A DNA stretch of 64,000 nt from Clostridiales bacterium (GTDB lineage Bacteria; Bacillota; Clostridia; Peptostreptococcales; Acidaminobacteraceae): assembly GCA_016933835.1 (NCBI GenBank), contig JAFGAC010000194.1, positions 1-64,000 on the forward strand, written 5' to 3'. Of the stretch, positions 9,394-17,856 are shown piece by piece; position 1 is the stretch's first letter; each line of letters begins with the position of its first letter. Position numbers and translations under genes: made by a program. The notes beneath the pieces are model-generated. The model had not been told where the DNA came from and searched no databases. It saw nothing but the letters and a program-made list of their open reading frames with translations.

Positions 9394-10259
9394 AAAAAAA
9401 TCAATATATCATGATATTGGCTGTCATTTTTTGGGCAGGTGCGTTTATAGCAGGCAAATTTACAGCCAATATTATCAACCCTGTGACAATCACTTTTTTA
9501 AGATTTTTAATTGCAAGTATTGTAATTGACTCATATTTGATTTTAATGAAAATTGATTTAAAAATCAGTAGGGCCTTATTGAAAGAGTCTTTGATTTTAG
9601 CAGTTGTTGGTATGATTGGATATCATGTATTATTTTACACGGCACTTCAATATACAAGTGCTATACATTCATCACTAATAGCTTCTATGAATCCGTTTTT
9701 TACTTATATATTATCTATTATGTTTTTAGGAAATAAAGCTAAATTAAATAAATTCGCATATATTTTGTTGGCATTGTTCAGTGTTTCAATGATTCTACTA
9801 AATTGGAATTTTAATGTGTTGTTCAATAATGGAGTCAATCCAGGGGATTTATATATGATATTGGCTGTTTTGTTATGGGCAAGCTATTCAATATTAGTAA
9901 AGATATTTATTGTCAAATACGAACCGATTGTTTTGACTGCAACTGTATTCAATATAACAGTTTTCTTGCTGATACCATTTGCAAACTACAATCAAGTCAT
10001 GCAACTTTTCACTAATGATACTGCAGTTATTTTCAGTATGTTCTATATGGGGATTTTCCCTACAGTATTCGGATATTTGATTCAACAATACTCAATCAAA
10101 TCAATTGGTCCTGATAAAACCAATATATTTATAAATTTAGTCCCAGTCTTTGCAATTGTATTATCGGTGTTAATCCTCCATGAGAATATCAATATCCTTA
10201 ATTTATTATCAGGAATCATAGTGATAGGTTCAGTCTATAAATTTAATACAGCGCGATAG
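9390..10259 (+). CDS. EamA/DMT-family membrane transporter
   Basis: An integral membrane protein of 289 residues with about ten hydrophobic segments arranged as two EamA repeats (roughly residues 5-135 and 148-285). The N-terminal motif FWAGAFIAGK and the second-repeat GIFPTVFGYLIQQ are typical. The family mostly exports amino acids and metabolites. As the last gene of the methylthioadenosine operon (ATGA overlap with the PLP enzyme gene) it may export a sulfur-containing or aldehyde-derived end product such as a methylthio alcohol, or an amino acid. That substrate is inference from context only. Confidence 0.85.
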   Translation: MKKNQYIMILAVIFWAGAFIAGKFTANIINPVTITFLRFLIASIVIDSYLILMKIDLKISRALLKESLILAVVGMIGYHVLFYTALQYTSAIHSSLIASMNPFFTYILSIMFLGNKAKLNKFAYILLALFSVSMILLNWNFNVLFNNGVNPGDLYMILAVLLWASYSILVKIFIVKYEPIVLTATVFNITVFLLIPFANYNQVMQLFTNDTAVIFSMFYMGIFPTVFGYLIQQYSIKSIGPDKTNIFINLVPVFAIVLSVLILHENINILNLLSGIIVIGSVYKFNTAR

Positions 10260-10270
10260 GGTGTGAATGC

Positions 10271-11551
10271 ATGAACTCAAAATTTAATCATTTTAAACCA
10301 TATATACTTGTAGCTTTGATAGATGCATTGACAACTCAAATGTATATAGATATATTTTCAAATAATTTCAGAATATCTATTGCAGTTTTGATTTTACCAG
10401 TGATTTATTTTTTCAACAGAAAAATAAACCCTATAATTGCTTCAGCTTTTATAGGGTTTTCAGGCATTATTTTTAGAACAATAATTGAACTAAATGAATA
10501 TGGCAGTGTATTGGCATCTTTAACTGCTGATTATCAAATATTCTTTTTTGATATTGTTTATGGTTTAATTTATTACTTTTTTTTATTTAATAAAAAAGAT
10601 TATAATATTACCACTTGGCTGTTAGTTGTTTTGTCTGGCGATTTATTGGCAAATATAGTAGAAGTTATATTAAGAATTGGAATAAATAATATTGTTGAAT
10701 TTTCTGATAAAATATATATTTTGTTTTATGTTGCCCTATTTAGGACATTTATTGCAATTGTGATGGTACTCATAATTCAGTTTTATAAGATGCTATTATT
10801 GAAAACAGAGCATAATCAAAGGTATCAAAAACTATTGATGCATATCTCAGATCTTGAATCTGAGTTGTATTTCATCAATAAGAACATGTCACATATCGAA
10901 GAAGTCATGTATAAGACTTATGATTTGTATGAAAGTGTGGATCACTTTGATAAACATAAAATAAAAAGTAAAGCACTGGTTATTGCAACAGATATTCATG
11001 AAATAAAGAAAAATTATTTAAATATCTATAATGGCATCAAAGAAATTACAGACAAAGATAAAACAATCAATGAAATACATGTTTTTGATTTGCTTAATAT
11101 TTTATTCAATAATTTGAAAAAAATGGAAAGCGCTAATGATATCAACTTGAAATTATCTATAAAAAACGACTATGTCATAAAAGACAGCTATTATTTTCTT
11201 TCTATTGTCAGGAATATATTGATGAATGGCATTGAATCGTTGAATGATAGCAGAATAAGGAATAAAAGCATTACAATGTACGAAATATCATCAAATGAAC
11301 ATTATTTATATAAGATTATTGACAACGGAAAAGGGATAAAAAAAGAAGATTTTGAAGATATTTTCAATCCTGGTTATTCAACAAAATTCAATAAAGGCAA
11401 TGGTGACTCAAATAGAGGTCTGGGACTTTTTATTGTAAAAGAATTAGTAGAAAATATATACATGGGTGAAATAAAAGTTATTTCAGAAATAGATAAGATG
11501 ACAGAGTTTACGATTATGATACCGAAGAATAAACTGGAGGTACTCCAATGA
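10271..11551 (+). CDS. GlnJ/YcbA-like membrane sensor histidine kinase (GHKL)
   Basis: A sensor kinase of 426 residues. The N-terminal half (about 1-180) is hydrophobic with about six membrane helices. A dimerisation/phosphoacceptor region follows, with DIHEIKKNY (about residues 240-248) holding the likely phosphorylated histidine, and then a GHKL ATPase domain: N-box NILMNGIES, G1 DNGKGIKK, G2 SNRGLGLFIVKEL. The layout resembles the Bacillus GlnJ (YcbA) kinase, which pairs with a YcbB-domain regulator, and such a regulator follows here with an ATGA overlap. In B. subtilis the pair controls glutamine uptake and glutaminase. Neither is adjacent here, so the signal is unknown. Confidence 0.85.
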   Translation: MNSKFNHFKPYILVALIDALTTQMYIDIFSNNFRISIAVLILPVIYFFNRKINPIIASAFIGFSGIIFRTIIELNEYGSVLASLTADYQIFFFDIVYGLIYYFFLFNKKDYNITTWLLVVLSGDLLANIVEVILRIGINNIVEFSDKIYILFYVALFRTFIAIVMVLIIQFYKMLLLKTEHNQRYQKLLMHISDLESELYFINKNMSHIEEVMYKTYDLYESVDHFDKHKIKSKALVIATDIHEIKKNYLNIYNGIKEITDKDKTINEIHVFDLLNILFNNLKKMESANDINLKLSIKNDYVIKDSYYFLSIVRNILMNGIESLNDSRIRNKSITMYEISSNEHYLYKIIDNGKGIKKEDFEDIFNPGYSTKFNKGNGDSNRGLGLFIVKELVENIYMGEIKVISEIDKMTEFTIMIPKNKLEVLQ

Positions 11552-12369
11552 AAATCTATATAGTTGATGATGATAAAAATACATGCAAGAAATTAATACA
11601 AATTATTGAAGAAGAAAAATTAGGAAACGTTATAAATTTTAGCCAAGATCCAGAAAAAAGTCTAGATGAGATACAGTACTTTGATGTTGATTTGCTGATT
11701 GTTGACTTATTGATGCCAAAATTGGATGGAATAAATTTAGTCAAAAAAATCAAAATGCAGAATAAGGACATCGAAGTAATCATGTTATCACAAGTAACCA
11801 ACAAAGAAATGATTTCAAGAGCATATGATTCAGGAATCAAATATTTCATCAATAAACCGATTAATCGAAATGAAGTTAAACATGTGATTTTAAATCTAGA
11901 AGAAGTAATTGATTTTAGAAAAAAATTCAATTATTTAGGTCAGATTTTCAATAATTTGAAAATAGATACTGGATTAGTTGATATAACCATGGAAGAAAAA
12001 GCAAAAAAAATATTGATTGAATTGGGTATATGGGGAGAAAAGGGAGCAGATGAAATTATTCAAGTCGTAACATATATTCAAGATAAAAAATTGAAAATTG
12101 TAGAATTATCATTTAAAGATATTATATGTGAAATTAGTGATAATTCACAAAATTTTGAACAGAGAATCAGAAGGGCAATTGGGAAAGGAATGTCTAATTT
12201 GGCGTACATTGGGCTGGAAGATAATCTCAATAATACTTTTATTGAGTATTCTAATACACTTTATGATTTTGAATCGATAAAAAAAGAAATGGAGTACATT
12301 AGAGGCAAGAGCAGCAGAGGTGGAAAAATTAGTTTGAAGAAATTTATCGAAAATATAATAAATATTTAA
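11548..12369 (+). CDS. GlnL/YcbB-like response regulator
   Basis: The N-terminal receiver domain (about 1-120) contains the acidic pocket DDDK, the phosphoacceptor aspartate in LLIVDLLMPKLDG (about residue 53) and the conserved lysine in FINKPINR. The C-terminal part (about 145-273) matches the YcbB-type output domain, ending in YIRGKSSRGGKISLKKF. That domain occurs in regulators of the B. subtilis GlnL type. The gene overlaps the kinase stop codon by 4 nt and has GGAGG before its ATG, so the two are made together. The nearest possible target is the NhaC gene downstream, which has its own promoter-like sequence; this link is inference. Confidence 0.86.
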   Translation: MKIYIVDDDKNTCKKLIQIIEEEKLGNVINFSQDPEKSLDEIQYFDVDLLIVDLLMPKLDGINLVKKIKMQNKDIEVIMLSQVTNKEMISRAYDSGIKYFINKPINRNEVKHVILNLEEVIDFRKKFNYLGQIFNNLKIDTGLVDITMEEKAKKILIELGIWGEKGADEIIQVVTYIQDKKLKIVELSFKDIICEISDNSQNFEQRIRRAIGKGMSNLAYIGLEDNLNNTFIEYSNTLYDFESIKKEMEYIRGKSSRGGKISLKKFIENIINI

Positions 12370-12396
12370 TATTTGTAATATTTATTTTGAAATTTC

Positions 12397-12426
12397 TTGA
12401 CTTTTTTTGACAACTATAGGTATTCT
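12397..12426 (+). promoter_or_regulatory. candidate promoter for nhaC
   Basis: TTGACT (12397-12402) and TATTCT (12421-12426) are separated by 18 bp in the gap between the response regulator and the antiporter. A second TTGACA at 12407 is too close to that -10 to use it. Confidence 0.45.
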
Positions 12427-12449
12427 GTAACAAAGGGGGTTTTTATATT

Positions 12450-13856
12450 ATGAAAGAAAAGAAACAAGCTAAATTATCACACGCACTCATTACTATCGCT
12501 TATTTAATTGTAGCATTGTACTTTGGAATGCAAGTTTGGGGCGCTGATGTACATATGCCGATCCTTTCTGCGGCTATGGTTGCTGGCGCAATTTCAATAT
12601 TTGTCCTAGGTTTTACTTGGGCAGAGCTTGAAGAAGGTATTGTAGAGACAATTAAGATGGCAATGGGAGCTATTTTAATTCTTATGATTATCGGTATGAT
12701 CATTGGTACTTGGATATTATCAGGTATCGTTCCTACTATGATTTTCTACGGATTGAAAATTATTTCACCAGGAATTTTCTTGATGGCTACATTATTGATT
12801 ACATCAGTAGTTTCTTTAGCTACAGGTAGTTCATGGACAACTGCAGGTACTGTAGGTATCGCTTTGATTGGCGTAGGTGGCGGATTTGGAATCCCACTTC
12901 CAATTGTAGCAGGTGCTATCATTTCAGGTGCATATTTTGGCGATAAAATGTCACCTCTATCTGATACAACAAATTTAGCTCCAGCTGTAGCAGGATCAAA
13001 TTTGTTTGATCATATCAGACATATGATTTTCACAACAGGTCCAAGTTATTTAATTGCTTTAGTATTATACGGAATCATTGGTATGAAATATTCAGCAGAA
13101 AATATCGATTTGACTGCTATTAATGAAATTTTATCAGGTATCAGTTCTCAATTTACAATTAATCCTTTATTACTATTAGCGCCAATTTTAGTAATTGTTA
13201 TGGTTGTTATGAAAATTCCAGCTATTCCTGGTTTAATTGGAGGCGTAATTTTAGGTGGTATATTTGCAGCAGCATTCCAAGGTGCTGGAATGGCAGATAT
13301 TATTGGTGCAGCTCATTACGGTTTTGAATCAGCTACTGGCATTGAGGCTATTGACAACCTATTATCAAGAGGCGGTTTGGATTCAATGATGTGGACAGTT
13401 TCATTAATTTTAATCGCAATGGTATTTGGTGGCATCATGGAGAAATCTGGTATGCTTAATGCATTAGCGGCAGAAATCATGAAATTTGCTACAACTACAG
13501 GTAATCTTGTACTTGCAACAATTTTAACAGTTATTGCATTCAATCTAATTGCTGGTGACCAATATTTGGCAATCGTTATACCAGGTAGAATGTACAAACC
13601 TTTGTTTGATGAAAGAGGACTTGATCCTAAAAACTTATCGAGAATACTTGAAGATTCAGGTACATTGACTTCTCCATTAGTTCCTTGGAATTCATGTGGT
13701 TTATTCATGTCAGGTACATTGGGAGTTGCAACTATTGCTTATGCTCCTTATGCTTTCTTGAATTTACTGAATCCATTAGTATCAATATTCTACGGATACA
13801 CTGGCATCACAATGACATATCTTGGTGATGAGAAAAAAGAGAAAAAGAAAAAATAA
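12450..13856 (+). CDS. nhaC: NhaC-family Na+/H+ antiporter
   Basis: A polytopic membrane protein of 468 residues with about eleven to twelve hydrophobic segments. The family signatures TGSSWTTAGTVGIALIGVG and GAYFGDKMSPLSDTTNLAP (about residues 170-190) are present. It exchanges sodium for protons across the cytoplasmic membrane; some members instead exchange organic acids or amino acids. The C-terminus is very basic and acidic (EKKEKKKK). A strong AAAGGGGG lies about 11 nt before the ATG. Base composition is slightly richer in GC than its neighbours, as in many highly expressed genes. It is a single-gene unit, with a promoter-like sequence before it and a strong terminator after it. Confidence 0.9.
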   Translation: MKEKKQAKLSHALITIAYLIVALYFGMQVWGADVHMPILSAAMVAGAISIFVLGFTWAELEEGIVETIKMAMGAILILMIIGMIIGTWILSGIVPTMIFYGLKIISPGIFLMATLLITSVVSLATGSSWTTAGTVGIALIGVGGGFGIPLPIVAGAIISGAYFGDKMSPLSDTTNLAPAVAGSNLFDHIRHMIFTTGPSYLIALVLYGIIGMKYSAENIDLTAINEILSGISSQFTINPLLLLAPILVIVMVVMKIPAIPGLIGGVILGGIFAAAFQGAGMADIIGAAHYGFESATGIEAIDNLLSRGGLDSMMWTVSLILIAMVFGGIMEKSGMLNALAAEIMKFATTTGNLVLATILTVIAFNLIAGDQYLAIVIPGRMYKPLFDERGLDPKNLSRILEDSGTLTSPLVPWNSCGLFMSGTLGVATIAYAPYAFLNLLNPLVSIFYGYTGITMTYLGDEKKEKKKK

Positions 13857-13874
13857 TTATTTGAATTTATAATG

Positions 13875-13912
13875 AGTAGAGTTGATTAATAAAATCAACT
13901 CTACTTTTTTGT
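13875..13912 (+). terminator. Rho-independent terminator after nhaC
   Basis: A perfect 13-bp stem (13875-13887 with 13893-13905), a 5-nt loop and a run of T follow the antiporter gene. Confidence 0.9.
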
Positions 13913-13928
13913 GTTTTTTTTATCTATC

Positions 13929-13958
13929 TTGTTATTTCTTTTTATGATAGTGTAGAAT
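13929..13958 (+). promoter_or_regulatory. candidate promoter for the glycyl radical enzyme gene
   Basis: TTGTTA (13929-13934) and TAGAAT (13953-13958) lie 18 bp apart between the nhaC terminator and the next start codon. The match is moderate. Confidence 0.35.
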
Positions 13959-13986
13959 ATAATTAAAAGTGAATGAAGGTGAAATG

Positions 13987-15468
13987 ATGAGTAGCAAAAG
14001 CATTATTAAAAGCAAATTTTTAACTTATGAGCAAAAGGTAATTGCATTGGCTAGAGAAGCGGAAAATTCTTTGAATGTTTTGAATATAAGTGAAGAAGTA
14101 CAAAATTTTAGAAATGAAGGCATTATCTGTGATTTATTTGAAGGTAATGCTCCGTACAGGCCGCGCTATATTGTTCCTGATTATAACGTATTTGTAAAAA
14201 ATGGAAGTTCTTTCTTAGGATTGAATCCGCCAGAAGATCTGGATGAGTTATTGAATGATTTACTTATTTTATATAAACACGTTCCTTCAATTACATCATT
14301 CCCTGTTTTTATAGGAAGATTGGACGAACTGATTGATCCGTATTTGGAGAACGTAGATGACCAGTATGCATATCGTGCAATTAAAAGATTCTTATTGCAT
14401 ATTGATAGGACAATTAGCGATTCCTTTTGTCATGCGAATATTGGACCTAAGTATTTAAGAGCCACAAAGATAATTTTAGAAGTTGAGAAAGAACTTCAAA
14501 ATACTGTTCCAAATTTAACGATAATAATAGCTGAAGATTCTCCAAAAGAAATGATCGTTCAGGCTTTGGATTCTGCAATGGTGGCATCGAAACCGAGTTT
14601 TGCACATCATGAGATATTCAAAGGTGAATTTGGTCCTGATTACGCTATTGCGAGCTGCTATAATGGGTTATACATTGGCGGTGGGAGTTATACTTTAACA
14701 CGTTTGAATTTACATTTCCTTGCAAAAAAAGCTAAAGATACATCAGATTTTTTGACTCGCTGGCTTCCGCTTGGAGTTGATTTGATGATTGAATATATGG
14801 ATGAACGTGTTAGATTTTTAGTTGATGAAAGCAATTTCTTAGAATCAAGTTTTCTGGTCAAAGAAGGTCTGGTTGATAAAAATAAATTCACTGCAATGTT
14901 TGGAATGTTTGGATTAGCTGAAGCTGTTAATTTATTCATGAGTAAAGACGAGAGATTCGGGCATGATGATTCAGCTGATAATTTAGGCGAAAAGATTATG
15001 GATACTCTCGATTCACTTGTAAAACAGCATTCAAATCCATATTTAAAAGGTACGAATGGAAAATACCTTTTACATGCTCAAGTTGGCATCGATTCAGATA
15101 AAGAATCATCACCTGGATGTCGGATACCTATTGGAGAAGAACCTGATATTCTTGATCATATTCAGCAAGCATCAAGATTTCATAAATATTTTCCAAGTGG
15201 AGTAGGGGATATCTTTCAATTTGAACCAACCTATAGAGATAATATTGATGCTCTTTATGATATTTTAAAAGGTTCTTTCAATGATGGAATGCGTTATATT
15301 TCCTTTTACGCATCGGATAGTGATGTTGTGAGAATATCTGGCTATCTTGTTAAAAAATCTGAAATTGAGAAATTGAGAAAAGGACAGGCCGTTCTGAAAG
15401 ATACCACAGAATTAGGGCTTGGAGCAGCGGATAATTTAAAAGTAATGGAAAGAAAAATAAGAAAATAA
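13987..15468 (+). CDS. yjjI: YjjI-family glycyl radical enzyme
   Basis: An oxygen-sensitive radical enzyme, 493 residues from the ATG at 13987. The C-terminal glycyl radical motif RISGY is present, with Gly at about residue 452. An upstream Cys in IASCYNGLYIGGG (about residue 224) is a good candidate for the thiyl radical residue. FGMFGLAEAVN is another family-type segment. Length and sequence fit the E. coli YjjI group (about 516 residues), whose reaction is not known to me. The gene for a radical SAM activase follows directly, which supports a working enzyme. Start choice: AAGGTGA (13976-13982) is 4 nt before 13987, while the in-frame GTG at 13969 has no ribosome site. Confidence 0.85.
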   Translation: MSSKSIIKSKFLTYEQKVIALAREAENSLNVLNISEEVQNFRNEGIICDLFEGNAPYRPRYIVPDYNVFVKNGSSFLGLNPPEDLDELLNDLLILYKHVPSITSFPVFIGRLDELIDPYLENVDDQYAYRAIKRFLLHIDRTISDSFCHANIGPKYLRATKIILEVEKELQNTVPNLTIIIAEDSPKEMIVQALDSAMVASKPSFAHHEIFKGEFGPDYAIASCYNGLYIGGGSYTLTRLNLHFLAKKAKDTSDFLTRWLPLGVDLMIEYMDERVRFLVDESNFLESSFLVKEGLVDKNKFTAMFGMFGLAEAVNLFMSKDERFGHDDSADNLGEKIMDTLDSLVKQHSNPYLKGTNGKYLLHAQVGIDSDKESSPGCRIPIGEEPDILDHIQQASRFHKYFPSGVGDIFQFEPTYRDNIDALYDILKGSFNDGMRYISFYASDSDVVRISGYLVKKSEIEKLRKGQAVLKDTTELGLGAADNLKVMERKIRK

Positions 15469-15486
15469 CCTCCATTGGAGGTTATT
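15464..15486 (+). terminator. intergenic hairpin between the radical enzyme and its activase
   Basis: A perfect 10-bp stem, aataacctcc (15464-15473) with ggaggttatt (15477-15486), has a 3-nt loop and a short T-containing tail. It starts inside the stop region of the enzyme gene. The 3' arm contains GGAGG, the only good Shine-Dalgarno sequence for the activase gene. It may therefore act as a partial terminator, an mRNA end protector or a translational switch. Confidence 0.65.
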
Positions 15487-15497
15487 TTACAGTGGTG

Positions 15498-16199
15498 ATG
15501 AAATTGGAAATGAAAATCAATAAAATAATAAATTTCAGCAGTGTGGATGGCCCAGGAAATCGCTTGGTTGTATTTTTTCAAGGTTGCAATCTTAATTGTG
15601 TATATTGTCATAATCCAGAGACAATCGATTATAACCAAGAAGGTGAATTCATAAGTGTCAATCAGTTGTTTGAAAGAATTAAAAAAGCTGAAAAATATAT
15701 CAGTGGTGTCACTTTTAGCGGTGGCGAATGCAGCCTTCAATCAGATGCTATTTTTGAAATCGGTGAAATTCTAAAAAAACATGGCATAAAGTTAATGATG
15801 GATACAAATTTTACTCAGCCTTCAATAATTTATGAGAAATTATCATCATGTGTTGATGCTTTCATAGTAGATATGAAAGCATATAATGGAAATATACATA
15901 AAGCATTGACAGGATCAGCAAATAATCAAATATTAAAGAATATACAATCATTTTATGATAAAATCTATGAAGTAAGAGTTGTTGTTGTGCCAGGGTATAA
16001 TGATGATTTTGAAGAGATTCAAAAAATATTGAGGTTTTTATATGAAATTGATGAAAATATTTTTGTTAAATTAATAAAATTTAGACCGTACGGTGTAAGA
16101 AAACCTTATAATGACATTCAAATTCCAGAAGATCACTTAATGGAAAGTTTTATCTCATTGGGCCACGAGATAGGGCTAAAAAATATATACTATAAGTAG
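15498..16199 (+). CDS. yjjW: radical SAM glycyl-radical-enzyme activase (YjjW/PflA-like)
   Basis: Uses S-adenosylmethionine and a [4Fe-4S] cluster to abstract hydrogen from the glycine of its partner enzyme, releasing 5'-deoxyadenosine and methionine. The CxxxCxxC motif is CNLNCVYC (about residues 30-37), preceded by SSVDGPGNR, typical of activases; FSGGE follows. At about 233 residues it is shorter than E. coli YjjW and lacks the extra cysteine-rich ferredoxin insert between the radical SAM motif and SGGE, so it looks like a minimal PflA-type activase. The start is uncertain: GTG 15492, GTG 15495 and ATG 15498 are all possible, with GGAGG at 15477-15481 inside a hairpin. Its partner is the gene just upstream. 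Confidence 0.87.
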   Translation: MKLEMKINKIINFSSVDGPGNRLVVFFQGCNLNCVYCHNPETIDYNQEGEFISVNQLFERIKKAEKYISGVTFSGGECSLQSDAIFEIGEILKKHGIKLMMDTNFTQPSIIYEKLSSCVDAFIVDMKAYNGNIHKALTGSANNQILKNIQSFYDKIYEVRVVVVPGYNDDFEEIQKILRFLYEIDENIFVKLIKFRPYGVRKPYNDIQIPEDHLMESFISLGHEIGLKNIYYK

Positions 16200-16206
16200 G
16201 TGCTTT

Positions 16207-16821
16207 ATGTATCATTACATTAGAGGCATGGTTGTTAAAAGAAATTTAAACAATATTATTGTCGAGAATAATGGAATCGGTTATGAGATCCAAACATCCA
16301 TGCAAACAGTAAGTGAAGTAGAAGAAAACAGTGAGGCAAAAATTTACACTAAATTGATTGTAAAAGATGAAGAGGTTATCTTAATCGGATTCTCATCAGT
16401 TTTAGAACTTGAAGTTTTTGAACTTTTAAAAACAGTTTCTGGTGTTGGAATAAAATCATCACTTAATATTCTCAGTACTATAAATTTGACTCACTTGATT
16501 AGCAGTGTAATTGACGAAGATGTTAAAATTTTAATGTCAGTATCAGGTATTGGGAAAAAATCAGCTCAGAGAATAATTATTGAGTTAAAGGATAAATTCA
16601 TTAAAAAATATCAAAATCATGTGGAAGAAAATAATGCGTCATTTACAATGAACAATGATTCACTAAATCATTCATCTAAAAGAAACGACGTTAAAATGGC
16701 ACTTGAATCATTAGGTTACAGTTCAAGTGAAATCAATCATGTTCTTCAACAACTTGATCTTGATTCAATGGATATTGAGGTATTAATAAAAGAAGGACTT
16801 AAATTACTATTGAAAGGCTAG
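16207..16821 (+). CDS. ruvA: Holliday junction DNA helicase subunit RuvA
   Basis: Binds four-way DNA junctions and recruits the RuvB motor during recombination and repair. The 204-residue length is standard. The N-terminal OB-fold region starts MYHYIRGMVV; two helix-hairpin-helix segments are visible (LKTVSGVGIKSS and LMSVSGIGKKSAQRI); a short C-terminal RuvB-binding domain (about 155-204) contains ALESLGYSSSEI. It starts 7 nt after the activase gene and its stop codon is next to ruvB, so the two subunits are co-expressed as usual. Confidence 0.96.
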   Translation: MYHYIRGMVVKRNLNNIIVENNGIGYEIQTSMQTVSEVEENSEAKIYTKLIVKDEEVILIGFSSVLELEVFELLKTVSGVGIKSSLNILSTINLTHLISSVIDEDVKILMSVSGIGKKSAQRIIIELKDKFIKKYQNHVEENNASFTMNNDSLNHSSKRNDVKMALESLGYSSSEINHVLQQLDLDSMDIEVLIKEGLKLLLKG

Positions 16822-16830
16822 GTGGAAAAC

Positions 16831-17856
16831 TTGGAGATGCGAAGAATTGTGACACCGGAATTCAAAAATCTAGATGAAAAAATAGAAAAAAGTTTGAGGC
16901 CTCAAAGATTCAGCCAATATATTGGTCAGAAAAAAACAGTTGATCAACTAAAAATTTTTATTGAAGCAGCTAAAATGAGAGATGAACAACTGGACCATGT
17001 ACTTTTATATGGTCCTCCTGGACTTGGTAAAACAACACTTTCCCATATTATTGCCAATGAAATGAATGTCAGTGTTAAGATAACATCAGGACCGGCAATA
17101 GAAAGACCAGGTGATTTAGCTGCAATCCTTACGAATTTAAAAGAAAATGATATATTATTCATTGATGAAATCCACCGACTGAATCGTTCAGTCGAAGAAA
17201 TTTTATATCCTGCCATGGAGGATTACGCAATAGATATTATTGTGGGAAAAGGGCCAGGCGCTAGAAGCGTTCGATTGGATTTATCTAAATTCACACTTAT
17301 CGGAGCGACAACGAGAGCAGGTAATTTAAGTTCGCCTCTAAGAGATCGATTTGGTGTACTGCTTAAATTGGATTTATATGATGTGGACTCATTGAAAGAA
17401 ATTGTTCTTAGATCTTCAGATATTTTAGATGTTTCAATAACAGAAAATGCGGCTGTAGAAATCGCTAGAAGATCACGAGGAACACCTAGGATTGTCAATA
17501 GAATTCTAAAAAGAGTAAGAGACTATGCACAAGTTTTTGGTGAAGGCGATATAGCTATAGAAAATGCGCAAAAAGCACTTGATATGTTGGAAATTGATGA
17601 GCTTGGACTTGATCAAGTAGACAAAAAACTTTTGACGACCATTATTGAAAATTATAATGGGGGACCTGTTGGATTAGATGCACTGGCTGCGTCTTCAGGT
17701 GAAGAGAAAACAACTATTGAAGATGTTTATGAACCTTATTTATTACAGATTGGATTTTTAAACAGGACTCCTAGAGGTCGTGTTGTAACCCAAAAAGGAT
17801 ATGAGCATTTAGGAAGAACGTTTATGGGGAATTCAAATTTTGATGCATTGGAGTGA
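16831..17856 (+). CDS. ruvB: Holliday junction branch migration ATPase RuvB
   Basis: AAA+ motor that drives branch migration with RuvA. Walker A is GPPGLGKTT, Walker B is LFIDEIHRL, and sensor/arginine-finger segments [18 protein letters not shown] are intact. The C-terminal winged-helix domain contains [12 protein letters not shown]. About 341 residues. The start is uncertain. TTG at 16831 is 5 nt after AGGTGG and gives [13 protein letters not shown] at 16822 and ATG at 16837 are also in frame. The 4-nt GTGA overlap with the next gene indicates coupled translation. Confidence 0.96.
   Translation: MEMRRIVTPEFKNLDEKIEKSLRPQRFSQYIGQKKTVDQLKIFIEAAKMRDEQLDHVLLYGPPGLGKTTLSHIIANEMNVSVKITSGPAIERPGDLAAILTNLKENDILFIDEIHRLNRSVEEILYPAMEDYAIDIIVGKGPGARSVRLDLSKFTLIGATTRAGNLSSPLRDRFGVLLKLDLYDVDSLKEIVLRSSDILDVSITENAAVEIARRSRGTPRIVNRILKRVRDYAQVFGEGDIAIENAQKALDMLEIDELGLDQVDKKLLTTIIENYNGGPVGLDALAASSGEEKTTIEDVYEPYLLQIGFLNRTPRGRVVTQKGYEHLGRTFMGNSNFDALE

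Noticed and set aside
11556-11930. Open frame on the - strand (124 codons) opposite the response regulator receiver domain
   Set aside because: The + strand encodes clear receiver motifs; the antisense frame has no start signal or recognisable domain.
13316-13708. Open frame on the - strand (130 codons) inside nhaC
   Set aside because: It is the antisense of conserved membrane segments of the antiporter.
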